Source: Hadesarchaea archaeon (GTDB taxonomy: Archaea; Hadarchaeota; Hadarchaeia; Hadarchaeales; WYZ-LMO6). From it: 39,172 bases of DNA. The position numbers and the translations under genes are program-made. Within the stretch, counting starts at the first letter, position 1, and every line of letters begins with the position of its first letter. Below are positions 1 to 7,557 of this stretch, piece after piece. The notes under the pieces were generated by a model, which worked only from the letters and a program-made list of their open reading frames with translations, had not been told where the DNA came from and ran no database searches. The stretch lies in assembly GCA_029259185.1 (NCBI GenBank), contig JAPDJF010000053.1, positions 1-39,172 of the forward strand. The letters run 5' to 3'.

Positions 1-2
1 GT

Positions 3-83
3 GCTAGAGCCGTGTGGGATATACCCGCGGAAGTCCTGAGCCAGAGGGGGGGAAAACTAATCGACTTCAGCCGATTGGGGTAA
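3..83 (+). CDS. C-terminal tail of an unidentified protein (cut by window edge)
   Basis: An open frame runs from the window edge to a TAA whose last base lies two bases before the sua5 ATG. The 26 residues look protein-like (VWDIPAEVL, then GGKLIDFSRLG), and the tight junction suggests an operon with sua5. I do not recognise the family. A second frame also stays open to a TGA at 37-39, but it is shorter and less convincingly placed. Confidence 0.5.
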   Translation, partial: ARAVWDIPAEVLSQRGGKLIDFSRLG

Positions 84-85
84 AG

Positions 86-745
86 ATGGATAAGCCCGTC
101 TGGGTAAAAGTGAACCCGAATTTTCCAGAACCCGAGAAGATAAGGCTCGCTACCAACACCTTGATGGAGGACGGATTGGTGGTCTATCCAACTGAAACCG
201 TGTATGGGCTGGGAGCGAATGCGATTTCTGAAAGGGCAGTGAAAAAGGTTTTTGAGGTAAAGCGTAGGGATCCGGGTGAGCCGGTCTCGGTGGCCGTGAG
301 TTCTTTGGAAATGGCCAAAAAAATCGCCAACGTGACGAAGGATGCCGAGAAGATTTTTAGATGGCTCCTTCCGGGACCTTTGACCCTCGTTCTACAAGCG
401 AAGCTTGGTCTTCCAAAACTCCTCATGGGGGGGCGGGAGAAGATCGGGATACGAATGCCAAATTCCAAAGTAGCCCTCGAACTGGTGAGGATGGCTGGGG
501 TCCCGCTCACATCCACCTCAGCGAATCTCTCGGGTGGTCTAGAGCCCTCAACCGCGGAGGAGGCCGTTCGTCAGCTGGGAAAAAGAGTAGATTTGATCTT
601 AGACGCTGGCAGGTGCCCCATATCCCTGCCATCCACGGTCTTAGACCTCACCGAGGATCCACCCTTGATACTTCGAAAAGGGCCGGTATCCTATAAGGAA
701 GTGATGGCCGTACTCAGAGCGAAAGGTAAAACGCGAACCGTTTGA
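86..745 (+). CDS. sua5: Threonylcarbamoyl-AMP synthase (Sua5/YrdC/YciO family)
   Basis: Makes threonylcarbamoyl-AMP from threonine, bicarbonate and ATP, the first step of t6A37 tRNA modification; cytosolic. The roughly 219-residue protein is essentially one YrdC domain. The N-terminal motif YPTETVYGLGANA, then KRRDPGEPVSV, PGPLTLVL and STSANLSGG are the usual substrate- and nucleotide-binding blocks. It lacks the extra C-terminal Sua5 domain, so it is of the short TsaC type. I chose ATG 86 over the upstream GTG at 14 because the family aligns from about here, the preceding frame stops at 83, and a GGGG run sits just upstream. Confidence 0.9.
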   Translation: MDKPVWVKVNPNFPEPEKIRLATNTLMEDGLVVYPTETVYGLGANAISERAVKKVFEVKRRDPGEPVSVAVSSLEMAKKIANVTKDAEKIFRWLLPGPLTLVLQAKLGLPKLLMGGREKIGIRMPNSKVALELVRMAGVPLTSTSANLSGGLEPSTAEEAVRQLGKRVDLILDAGRCPISLPSTVLDLTEDPPLILRKGPVSYKEVMAVLRAKGKTRTV

Positions 746-749
746 GGAC

Positions 750-2612
750 TTACACGAAACACTCGGGTGACACGTAGTCTCCGTATCTACTCTTAGCTTC
801 CATCAGCCTCCGTTTCTGATCACTCAATACTCTGAAAAGCAGCCTGGGGGTGTTGGGCACCGTTTTGTAAATTTTTTCTATCCGCTCGATCTTTGCCAGA
901 TTCTGAGGTATCCTGAGGGTAAACTGTTTGATGTAGCTTTTTCTAGAATACTCTCTTTTTAGAACCTCTTTGAACAGCCGTTGCAGGTCTTCGTATCTCG
1001 GTATGAAGCCGGTGGGGGTTCTGAGGGCCCCTGTATCCCTGTGAACTCGAAGTTCCATCCATTTTAGCCAAACGGCTTTGTCCATCTTGCTTGTGAGAAA
1101 ATTTCCGTTTTCGTCACGGAGGAAATAGTTCACTGAAAATATCAGCGGAGGTTTCTTGAGATCTTTCCCGAACTCGATATAGTTCTGTATGTAATCCCCC
1201 AGAGGTATGGAGAGGAAATCGATGTTCGCCATGGGGTTGAATTCTCTTATCCCCTCATCCCCCAGAACTGCGGCTGTGGCTTCGGACTCTAATGAAGCCC
1301 CCTTGGTCACCACTCCGTGGATCCAGTTAAATGATTCCTCCACAGGGACCGAGGTATCTGAATCCCTCCCCCCATATATGATTCCACCAACTTCCACACC
1401 CATGGGGTCGTCGAGTCTCGGATCCACATTTTCAACATCTTTGAGAGCTATAGCAAATCTGGCGTTCTTGTGGGATGGGGGAATGGGTTTTCCTTCACTG
1501 TCCCTCTTTCCAGGGAACCACTCCCCAGAGTAATTCGTTCCACGAGGTGGGGGATCCCCATTCATTCCCACCCAATACACCTTCCCATCTTCTGTTACGA
1601 GCACGTTCGAGAAGATTATCTCTGCAGGTTTATGGAGAGTTCTCCACAACACTTGATCATCCCTAGGGTTTATCCCTTCGATCACTCCGAATATCCCCTT
1701 CTCAGTGTTGACGGACCAGACCTTACCGTCTCTCCTCCACAGGAATGCTATGTCGTCTCCGATTATACTCTCACCCGTTAACATACATGTGGATGTCTTC
1801 CCACAAAGCGATGGGAAAGCGCCCGTGAAGTAGGTAACTCTACCATTTGGACCGTGGACTCCCATTATGAACATGTGCTCCACGAGCCAGCCCTCCTTTG
1901 AAGCCTTGTGGATGGCCAACCGCATGGCAAGCTTTTTAAGTCCTATCGTGTTTCCGCCATATTGGGTGTTGATACTGAAGACTGTCTTCCCCTCTAGATC
2001 TATGTATATCCTGCGTTTGTCCAGGTTTTTGCTTACCCCATTCACGAGTTCTCCACTGGAGTGAACGAATTTGAAGAAACCATTTGAGTCCCCCATCTCC
2101 AGGAACAGCTTATACCCTCCGCGGTAAAGCAGGTTTTCTGTGTGGGCCACATAGCTCGAATCGGTGAGTTGTATACAGGGTATCCGATATTTTGAATCCA
2201 CCGGCCCCAAGCAAAAGAAGAGGACGTAGAGTCGGTGACCCCTCATTATCCCCCTCATCAGTTCATGGATCTCCCTTAATCCCTCATCTCTTTCGATAGC
2301 GTTTACGTGACGACCTATTCTAACACCTTCCGGGAGCAAGTATTTCGTGTTCTTCCTGTCTCTCGCTTGGTCGTAGTACCCATCGAAATGAACGGTATGT
2401 CCAGGAGTAGCGAGTTCTTTCTCTTCTCCTAGTCTCAGTGCCTCACTCCTTATGAAATTCATATCATCCTCCGAACCCGTGCTGACGAAAATGCTCTCGG
2501 GGTCACATATTTTTACGTATTTGGAAATGAATCGATGTACTTCTGGGTTCTTTATCGCTTCCAGCTTCTTCGCATCCTCTTCCCCGAGTTTGGTTTGGAG
2601 TAGAGGGTCCAT
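750..2612 (-). CDS. pckG: Phosphoenolpyruvate carboxykinase (GTP)
   Basis: Interconverts oxaloacetate + GTP and PEP + GDP + CO2, the gateway to gluconeogenesis (or anaplerosis in reverse). The 620-residue length is normal for archaeal GTP-PEPCK. Visible motifs are the kinase-1a P-loop GAFPSLCGKTST at about residues 264-275 with the reactive cysteine C270, the R-loop region around residues 83-89, and the lid/nucleotide segment ESFNWIHGVVTKGA. It is divergent from an Lrp-family regulator. A TATA-like box centred about 25 bp upstream of the ATG implies a leaderless mRNA, and a perfect palindrome lies just upstream of the BRE/TATA. Confidence 0.97.
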   Translation of the reverse strand: MDPLLQTKLGEEDAKKLEAIKNPEVHRFISKYVKICDPESIFVSTGSEDDMNFIRSEALRLGEEKELATPGHTVHFDGYYDQARDRKNTKYLLPEGVRIGRHVNAIERDEGLREIHELMRGIMRGHRLYVLFFCLGPVDSKYRIPCIQLTDSSYVAHTENLLYRGGYKLFLEMGDSNGFFKFVHSSGELVNGVSKNLDKRRIYIDLEGKTVFSINTQYGGNTIGLKKLAMRLAIHKASKEGWLVEHMFIMGVHGPNGRVTYFTGAFPSLCGKTSTCMLTGESIIGDDIAFLWRRDGKVWSVNTEKGIFGVIEGINPRDDQVLWRTLHKPAEIIFSNVLVTEDGKVYWVGMNGDPPPRGTNYSGEWFPGKRDSEGKPIPPSHKNARFAIALKDVENVDPRLDDPMGVEVGGIIYGGRDSDTSVPVEESFNWIHGVVTKGASLESEATAAVLGDEGIREFNPMANIDFLSIPLGDYIQNYIEFGKDLKKPPLIFSVNYFLRDENGNFLTSKMDKAVWLKWMELRVHRDTGALRTPTGFIPRYEDLQRLFKEVLKREYSRKSYIKQFTLRIPQNLAKIERIEKIYKTVPNTPRLLFRVLSDQKRRLMEAKSRYGDYVSPECFV

Positions 2613-2631
2613 AGTTTGTTGTTGTAAAATG

Positions 2632-2660
2632 TAAATTTTTAACCTTTTCTGTTAACAGAA
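2632..2660 (-). promoter_or_regulatory. PEPCK promoter with upstream 14-bp palindrome
   Basis: Read on the minus strand, a perfect palindrome TTCTGTTAACAGAA (2647-2660) abuts AAAAGG (BRE-like) and TTAAAAATTTA (TATA-like, about 2632-2642). The start codon follows about 25 bp downstream, so transcription should begin at or very near the ATG. The palindrome is a candidate operator for the divergent Lrp-type regulator; that link is inference. Confidence 0.55.
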
Positions 2661-2720
2661 TGTTAAGGAAAAAGGGGGGAGTCCCCTGACCTAGGATCGG
2701 GACATTACCTTTTGGGATAG

Positions 2721-2727
2721 CTTTAAT
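2721..2727 (+). promoter_or_regulatory. TATA-like box of the Lrp/AsnC gene
   Basis: CTTTAAT is centred about 27 bp before the ATG at 2752, the spacing expected for a leaderless archaeal transcript. The interval from the PEPCK palindrome to this box is only about 60 bp, so a regulator bound there could affect both promoters. Confidence 0.4.
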
Positions 2728-2751
2728 CTTTCTTCGTACCTATATCTTAGG

Positions 2752-3225
2752 ATGAGGGACATCGAAAGGCGCATTTTGTGCGAGCTTCTAAAGGACAGTG
2801 CCCGGCCACTCATCGAGATCGCTAGGAAGGTTGGAGCGTCCAGACAAACCGTGGCGAAGAAGATCCAAGAACTGAAGGCTAAAGGGATCATATCAGCATT
2901 CACAGCAGAGCTGAATCCCACCGCACTCGGTTTGAAAACAAAAGCATACGTTTTCTTACAAGAAGATCCTAGAGCTGAAATAAGGAAGAGGAACGAAACC
3001 ATCATAAAGAAAATGCCCAACGTTGGAGAGTTTCATCGCCTTTTCGGGAGATACAGCGCGATCTTGGTGGCGTTGGTCAAGGATGGTGAGGAGCTCAAAA
3101 GATTGGTCAGAAGGATTCACAAACTTAAAGGTGTGAGGGGAACCGAGACGTTTATAGTCCACAGCACGTTAAAGGACGAGCCAGAGGCACCACTCATCCA
3201 TTTTTTGAAGTCTGAAAGGTCCTGA
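2752..3225 (+). CDS. Lrp/AsnC-family transcriptional regulator
   Basis: 157 residues with the standard two-domain plan. The N-terminal winged helix-turn-helix begins MRDIERRILCELLKDSARPLIEIARKVG..RQTVAKKIQ, and a C-terminal RAM/ligand-sensing domain of about 80 residues follows. Such proteins form dimers or octamers and sense amino acids or other small metabolites. Its position divergent from PEPCK and nine bases ahead of the HD-domain gene suggests control of central carbon flux and autoregulation, which is inference. The ligand cannot be read from the sequence. Confidence 0.93.
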   Translation: MRDIERRILCELLKDSARPLIEIARKVGASRQTVAKKIQELKAKGIISAFTAELNPTALGLKTKAYVFLQEDPRAEIRKRNETIIKKMPNVGEFHRLFGRYSAILVALVKDGEELKRLVRRIHKLKGVRGTETFIVHSTLKDEPEAPLIHFLKSERS

Positions 3226-3233
3226 AGCTAGGG

Positions 3234-4505
3234 ATGGATTTGTCAGAGAAGAGTGAAAAAACGATTCATGATCCCATTCACGGGAGCATCCGCATAGAAG
3301 GCCTGGCCCTTGACCTGCTTGACACTCCAGAAGTCCAACGCTTGAGAGGAATTCACCAGTTGGGACTAGCACATTTGGTTTTTCCCGGTGGGAATCACTC
3401 CCGCTTTGAACACTCATTGGGTGTGCTTCACCTAGTCAGGAAGTTCGGGGAAATCAGGAGACTGGAAGAGGAGGACTTGAAGCTCTTGAGCGCAGCGGCC
3501 ATTCTTCATGATTTGGGCCATCCTCCGTTCTCCCACACGTTGGAGCCTCTCATGATAGAACATCTGAAGAAAAACCACGTGCGGGTGGGATGTGAAATCC
3601 TCATGAGGGGTACTGAGATAGATGAAAGGGAATCTAAAAGATTGAACTCTTGGGGGGTCCAGAGGGTGGCGGAAGTCCTAGAGAAGTACAGGATAGACCC
3701 ACGTGAAGTTTGTGCGGTTATCAAAGGAAAACATGTGAGACCGTATCTAGCTGAACTCATGAACAGTGAAGTAGATCTAGATCAAATGGATTTCCTGCTG
3801 AGGGATGCCCACTTTACCGGGGTGGCGCTGGGGATGATAGACGTCGATCGTCTGATGCGTACCCTTACCATTCAGAGAAAACGTCTGGTGATACTCAACA
3901 AAGGTGTTGAGGCGGTGGAGGGTCTACTTACTGCCCGCGCCCTAATGTACACCTCCGTGTACTTTCACCCTACGGTCCGAGCAGCAGAACTCATGCTTGC
4001 CAACGCGGTTGAGCGGGCCCTCCATGAGTCTGATCGCCTCACGAGTTTTAACCTGATGACGGATGCCGAACTCATCGAAAAGCTCTATGAAGCGGGAGGA
4101 TATTCCCGAGAGATGATCATGCGCCTTAAATATCGACTGCTCTTCAAACCAGCGTATGAAGAAAAGAGAAAGAAACTGAATGAGAAGGAATGGAATACAT
4201 GGCTCAAGAAGTTTCGCACGTGGCATGACCTCCAAGAACTCCAGAACATGATAGCCGACAAGGGTGGGGTTCCAGAAGGATACGTGTTGTTAGATGTGCC
4301 CATTACGGATCTTCTCCTTTCAGAACCTAGGATAGGAAAGGTTGAAATTCCAGTATTGATAGACGGGCATCGCTTTAGACTCTCAGAAGTCTCCCCGATA
4401 GCGAGTGCTTTAAAGGAGAGAGCTACTCCTCGATATTTGTTGAGGGTACTAACGCTCCCGAAGTTCGCCAAAAGAATAAACAAAGCGACGAGGTTGGTTC
4501 TTTGA
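3234..4505 (+). CDS. HD-domain phosphohydrolase (dGTPase/SAMHD1-like superfamily)
   Basis: 423 residues. The HD metal ligands are H60 (in SRFEH), H92-D93 (in ILHDLGHPPFSH) and an aspartate in the DLDQMDFLLRD helix near residues 181-186. This arrangement is shared with dNTP triphosphohydrolases and archaeal YdhJ-like proteins. The substrate is unknown; dNTP or another phosphorylated nucleotide is likely by family. It follows the Lrp-type gene by 8 bp and is probably co-transcribed. CTAGGG sits directly before the ATG. The C-terminal half (after about residue 230) is an all-helical region plus a beta-rich tail without a motif I recognise. Confidence 0.9.
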   Translation: MDLSEKSEKTIHDPIHGSIRIEGLALDLLDTPEVQRLRGIHQLGLAHLVFPGGNHSRFEHSLGVLHLVRKFGEIRRLEEEDLKLLSAAAILHDLGHPPFSHTLEPLMIEHLKKNHVRVGCEILMRGTEIDERESKRLNSWGVQRVAEVLEKYRIDPREVCAVIKGKHVRPYLAELMNSEVDLDQMDFLLRDAHFTGVALGMIDVDRLMRTLTIQRKRLVILNKGVEAVEGLLTARALMYTSVYFHPTVRAAELMLANAVERALHESDRLTSFNLMTDAELIEKLYEAGGYSREMIMRLKYRLLFKPAYEEKRKKLNEKEWNTWLKKFRTWHDLQELQNMIADKGGVPEGYVLLDVPITDLLLSEPRIGKVEIPVLIDGHRFRLSEVSPIASALKERATPRYLLRVLTLPKFAKRINKATRLVL

Positions 4506-4513
4506 CCTCGAAG

Positions 4514-5086
4514 TCAGATAACCATCTTTCCCAGGTCTGTGGGATTGAGTTTGTCGTCCAAGTATCCTAAAGTCTGTAGCCTCTTGATTTCATTCTTCAC
4601 GATAGCTAGAGGTGCTCCCGATTTGACCGAAGCGTTCTCGATGGAGGGGGATGAAGCCAAGGCCCTCAAAACGGATCTTCCAACTTCTCCCACCAATATT
4701 TCTTGGGCTAGCTTCTCCTTCAAGATCCAACTCACACCGGGTTGGGATTGGAGGATGCGCTTGACGAGTTCAGGTCCCGCATCGGTTCCATACTTTTTCT
4801 GAAGTTCCTCCCAGCTAGTTTTTGCCCCGGCCATCGCACTCCTTAGCCTCTCGAGATCCCTCACCAAGCAGGAAATCTTCTCCGCTTCATTCGCTTCCTC
4901 TTCAGGTTTTCTGAAGAGTTCGGCCTTCAGTTTCACGTTTTCATCGCTCAGGCGCCTGATTTCTCTTTCCAATTTATTCATCTCTTCTGCGAGCTTTCGT
5001 CTTTCGATAAGCTTCCAGCCGGGGAGAAATATCCAGCTTAGGAGCACCACGATGATAGCTACTAGGATGACTTCTACCGCGCTCAC
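4514..5086 (-). CDS. Membrane-anchored coiled-coil protein with C-terminal winged-helix-like region
   Basis: About 190 residues, family not recognised. One N-terminal transmembrane helix (about residues 4-24, VILVAIIVVLLSWIFLPGW) is followed by a charged coiled coil (about 27-100). The C-terminal 60 residues (VGRSVLRALASSPSIENASVKSG..IVKNEIKRLQTLGYL) have the look of a winged helix with recognition helix and wing. The start is GTG at 5086; an ATG five bases upstream runs into TGA at once. It converges with the HD gene. A possible role is a membrane-tethered regulator or structural protein. Confidence 0.75.
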   Translation of the reverse strand: MSAVEVILVAIIVVLLSWIFLPGWKLIERRKLAEEMNKLEREIRRLSDENVKLKAELFRKPEEEANEAEKISCLVRDLERLRSAMAGAKTSWEELQKKYGTDAGPELVKRILQSQPGVSWILKEKLAQEILVGEVGRSVLRALASSPSIENASVKSGAPLAIVKNEIKRLQTLGYLDDKLNPTDLGKMVI

Positions 5087-5276
5087 CTCATTCCCGTCTC
5101 TAACATCGATTCTCTGGGTTTAAAGCTTGCGAGAGCCAGACGCGGATCTCATTTACCCTCCAGTTCCTAGCGAACCTTTCTCACGAAAATCGGGGAGTGA
5201 TTATACCCTGTCCGACTCATTCTGCAAGATTTCGTCGATAAGGAGTTAAATGATGTTTTAGAGGAAGTATTATGGT

Positions 5277-5351
5277 GCGGCAGTAGTCCAGCCAGGTCTA
5301 AGATCCTGCCCTGCCACGGCAGAGACGCGGGTTCAAATCCCGCCTGCCGCA
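5277..5351 (+). tRNA. tRNA-Gly (anticodon GCC)
   Basis: Acceptor arms GCGGCAG/CTGCCGC pair fully. The anticodon stem CTGCC/GGCAG encloses CTGCCAC with anticodon GCC at 5313-5315. The T arm is GCGGG-TTCAAAT-CCCGC, and the discriminator is A5351 followed by encoded CC. No intron. A run of five T follows at once and probably ends transcription. Confidence 0.96.
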
Positions 5352-5353
5352 CC

Positions 5354-5711
5354 TTTTTCGGGAAATAATAACTACTTGAAGCAGTCTTCGCGTTCGTTAC
5401 GATGGGGTAGCTAGTTCGATGTTGGTTTGGGTTCTGGAAAACGGTAACAAACGAACCGCTTTCCTTGGGACTCCCCACGCCCGGAGCCCTCGAGAGTTCA
5501 TCGGGGGCCCTCAACACGCTTCTCCTCGCCAGAGCGAACCCGCGCGTGGCGCGATCGAACTTTGCGTGAGGAAGTTCCTCATCTGGAGGTGCGAGTTTAC
5601 TGACTCCGCTCCTTTCGGGCTTTGTTTAGCCCCCACACCTAGAGCAAAGAAAGGTTTCCGTCATCGCCGATATACTTACGCATGTGTGCACTCTGGGAAC
5701 TGTTAAGAAAG
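5354..5711. other. Hairpin-rich intergenic region between tRNA-Gly and the dehydratase gene
   Basis: No convincing protein is encoded on either strand. Several self-complementary blocks are visible: GGAAAaCGGT (5436-5445) with ACCGcTTTCC (5455-5464); TGAGGAA-G-TTCCTCA (5567-5581); GAGT/ACTC (5593-5596 with 5603-5606); and GGGCT/AGCCC (5617-5621 with 5628-5632). The region looks GC-richer than the flanking intergenic DNA. It may encode a structured RNA or be a decayed insertion. I cannot name an RNA family. Confidence 0.35.
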
Positions 5712-7142
5712 CTAGTCTTTGATGCCGGCTAGGTGTTTGACGAGTTTTTTCTTCGCATTGAAATCGTAAGAAAGGTGAATCAGGATTTCTTCCATTATTG
5801 GTGACCCACCTCCATGTACCCCCGCTACTGCCCAGACCCCACCTAGCGCAGAGCACAGCATTTCTGAAAGCATGCGGAAGCACCTGTGGATGTTCTCCGT
5901 TGATACTCCCTCTCTTCTTTTAAGGTACTTCTCCAAATAGGCTCCAGTTTCCGGATTTGAGAAGTCTCCCTCAAAGGGCAATGTGGCTGGCAGTCCACCA
6001 GCTACATCGGTAAGGGTTTCCAATTCGTGATAGATATTAACTCCCGCGTGGCGCCTTCCTACGTTCACATAAACTAAATTGGGCACAAAATTCCCAGAGG
6101 GATGTTTTTCCCCGGTAACTGCTGCTGCTATGCCCGCGGCATAAACGAGTTCGGCCACGCACGCCAAGTCGGCCAATTTGGATCTGATGTGGGGCTTGTT
6201 TTCTACCCCCTGGTAGTCTGCGGTGAGGGCCATTGCCCCCATAACTAGATCGGTCACAGCAGGTTTACATCCACAGTAGCTGTGTCTGTGATATAGCCCT
6301 CCAGCGGCATGGGCGAGTAAACCAGCGAAGGGCCATTCACCACACAGGAATACCCGATCCCAAGGGACAAAAACATCGTCGAATATCACGAATGAGTCGG
6401 CCACCCCAAACTCGCTCATCGGGGCCTTTAGGTATTTTCTGGGTCTCGGATTGGCCACATGCGTAATGAGCTTTATGCCCTCAGCATCGGCTGGAAGTGC
6501 AAAAGCAACGGCCCAGTCTACATCGTTCTCCGTCATCGCCCTAGTCGGTACGCATATTATCTCATCCGCGTTCGGAGCCATCGTTATGTGGTTTTTAGCC
6601 CCCCTCACCACTATTCCATCCGATCTTCTCTCTACGACTCTCACGTATAGATCTGGATCCTTCTGCTGGTGAGGTCTAAGGCTTCGGTCGCCCTTCACGT
6701 CCGTCTGTGCCATAGCTGCTGTGAGATCCTCCTTCTGGAAGTATTCTAGATACTTCTGAAATCTTTTGTGGTAATCGGTACCGTAGCTTTTGTCTACCTC
6801 ATACGTTATGAGAGAAAGCGCGTTTATTGCATCACAGCCCATACACCGTTGGATACAACCACCCGTGAGGTGACAGGCTCTCCGTATTAGTTCCTGTTTC
6901 TTCAGAAGGTCCTCTGCGTTCTGATTCACATGGGTAAAGCGATTTATTTCAATACCCGTGAGGTGGGACCTCGCAGTAATCAGTCCCTTGAACTCGGGAT
7001 CGTCAACCAAATCAAATGTTTTTGCTAGGACATTCGTAGATGGTACTAGAATCGGGTCATCACGTTCCACGAGCTTGCCGTCAATGTATACATTTTTCTT
7101 CATTTTTCGTAAAGATGTTCTGTACTCCTCTGATGTCCTCAT
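5712..7142 (-). CDS. abfD: 4-hydroxybutyryl-CoA dehydratase / vinylacetyl-CoA isomerase family
   Basis: 476 residues, the usual length of this FAD + [4Fe-4S] family, which dehydrates 4-hydroxybutyryl-CoA to crotonyl-CoA by a ketyl-radical route. The iron-sulfur ligands known from the clostridial enzyme (C-x3-C, then H-x6-C) are present as C96, C100, H285 and C292 in TGGCIQRCMGC and YHRHSYCGCK. This separates it from flavin-dependent hydroxyphenylacetate hydroxylases of the same fold, which lack them. No CoA-transferase or other 4-hydroxybutyrate gene lies nearby. A TATA-like AAGATTTAAG at about 7170-7180 suggests a very short leader. The true substrate could be another 4-hydroxyacyl-CoA. Confidence 0.87.
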   Translation of the reverse strand: MRTSEEYRTSLRKMKKNVYIDGKLVERDDPILVPSTNVLAKTFDLVDDPEFKGLITARSHLTGIEINRFTHVNQNAEDLLKKQELIRRACHLTGGCIQRCMGCDAINALSLITYEVDKSYGTDYHKRFQKYLEYFQKEDLTAAMAQTDVKGDRSLRPHQQKDPDLYVRVVERRSDGIVVRGAKNHITMAPNADEIICVPTRAMTENDVDWAVAFALPADAEGIKLITHVANPRPRKYLKAPMSEFGVADSFVIFDDVFVPWDRVFLCGEWPFAGLLAHAAGGLYHRHSYCGCKPAVTDLVMGAMALTADYQGVENKPHIRSKLADLACVAELVYAAGIAAAVTGEKHPSGNFVPNLVYVNVGRRHAGVNIYHELETLTDVAGGLPATLPFEGDFSNPETGAYLEKYLKRREGVSTENIHRCFRMLSEMLCSALGGVWAVAGVHGGGSPIMEEILIHLSYDFNAKKKLVKHLAGIKD

Positions 7143-7311
7143 CCAAGTCCTTAAAGATTAAGGGTGTGCGCTTAAATCTTTTCCAGTTAAGATGGTGTTG
7201 AGCCGCGACATGTCAAATGACGCTCATAACCTTCCCCGCAACCCGACAACAGTATTGAATCACCCACTGGAAGAACACTCGCTCCTCTCTCCTGCTCTTG
7301 TTCTATAGAAT

Positions 7312-7494
7312 TCAGAGTAGCAGGATCAATAGATCAATGATTCCAACGAATATGCCTGAGGGCACCGCTACCCTCATCAGTTTGACGAACTTCGGGAGGT
7401 CTCCCCTCGTTCCTAGAACCCCCAGAGCGGAGAACGTCAGTATCAGATACAAACCGCTTACGATAAGCATCGTCGAATCCAACTCTAAACTCAT
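7312..7494 (-). CDS. Small two-helix membrane protein, unknown function
   Basis: 60 residues with two clear hydrophobic helices (about 9-28 and 43-60) joined by a short basic/polar loop (GTRGDLPKFVKLMR). It ends at the membrane, without a tail. A TATA-like box at 7521-7536 lies about 30 bp upstream and is shared with the divergent nep1 promoter, which supports a real gene. I recognise no family. Confidence 0.55.
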   Translation of the reverse strand: MSLELDSTMLIVSGLYLILTFSALGVLGTRGDLPKFVKLMRVAVPSGIFVGIIDLLILLL

Positions 7495-7520
7495 TTTTAT
7501 CTTTTTTATTCAGATTCACG

Positions 7521-7536
7521 TTTAAAAAAGCTTTTT
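7521..7536. promoter_or_regulatory. Shared bidirectional TATA region (small membrane protein / nep1)
   Basis: TTTAAAAAAGCTTTTT contains the palindrome AAAAAGCTTTTT (7525-7536). It sits about 30 bp from both the ATG at 7558 (plus) and the ATG at 7494 (minus). One symmetric AT block could therefore serve two divergent, nearly leaderless promoters. Confidence 0.45.
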
Positions 7537-7557
7537 CTGGATTGTAGTCATTGTTAG

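Noticed and set aside
1-85. Cobalamin-riboswitch-like or other RNA element upstream of sua5
   Set aside because: The CCGCGGAAGTCCTGAGCC stretch is only loosely similar to the B12-box, and an open protein frame ending at 83 explains it better.
5419-5706. Plus-strand ORF of 95 codons in the hairpin-rich region
   Set aside because: Composition looks like translated GC-rich non-coding DNA; no ribosome site or domain.
5560-5711. RNase P RNA at the GAGGAAGTTCC segment
   Set aside because: Only the short 5' conserved motif is similar; there is no ACAGAA-type core or distal conserved region, and too little sequence remains before the next gene.
7298-7525. Plus-strand ORF of 75 codons
   Set aside because: It is antisense to the hydrophobic 60-residue frame and has no promoter or protein-like features.
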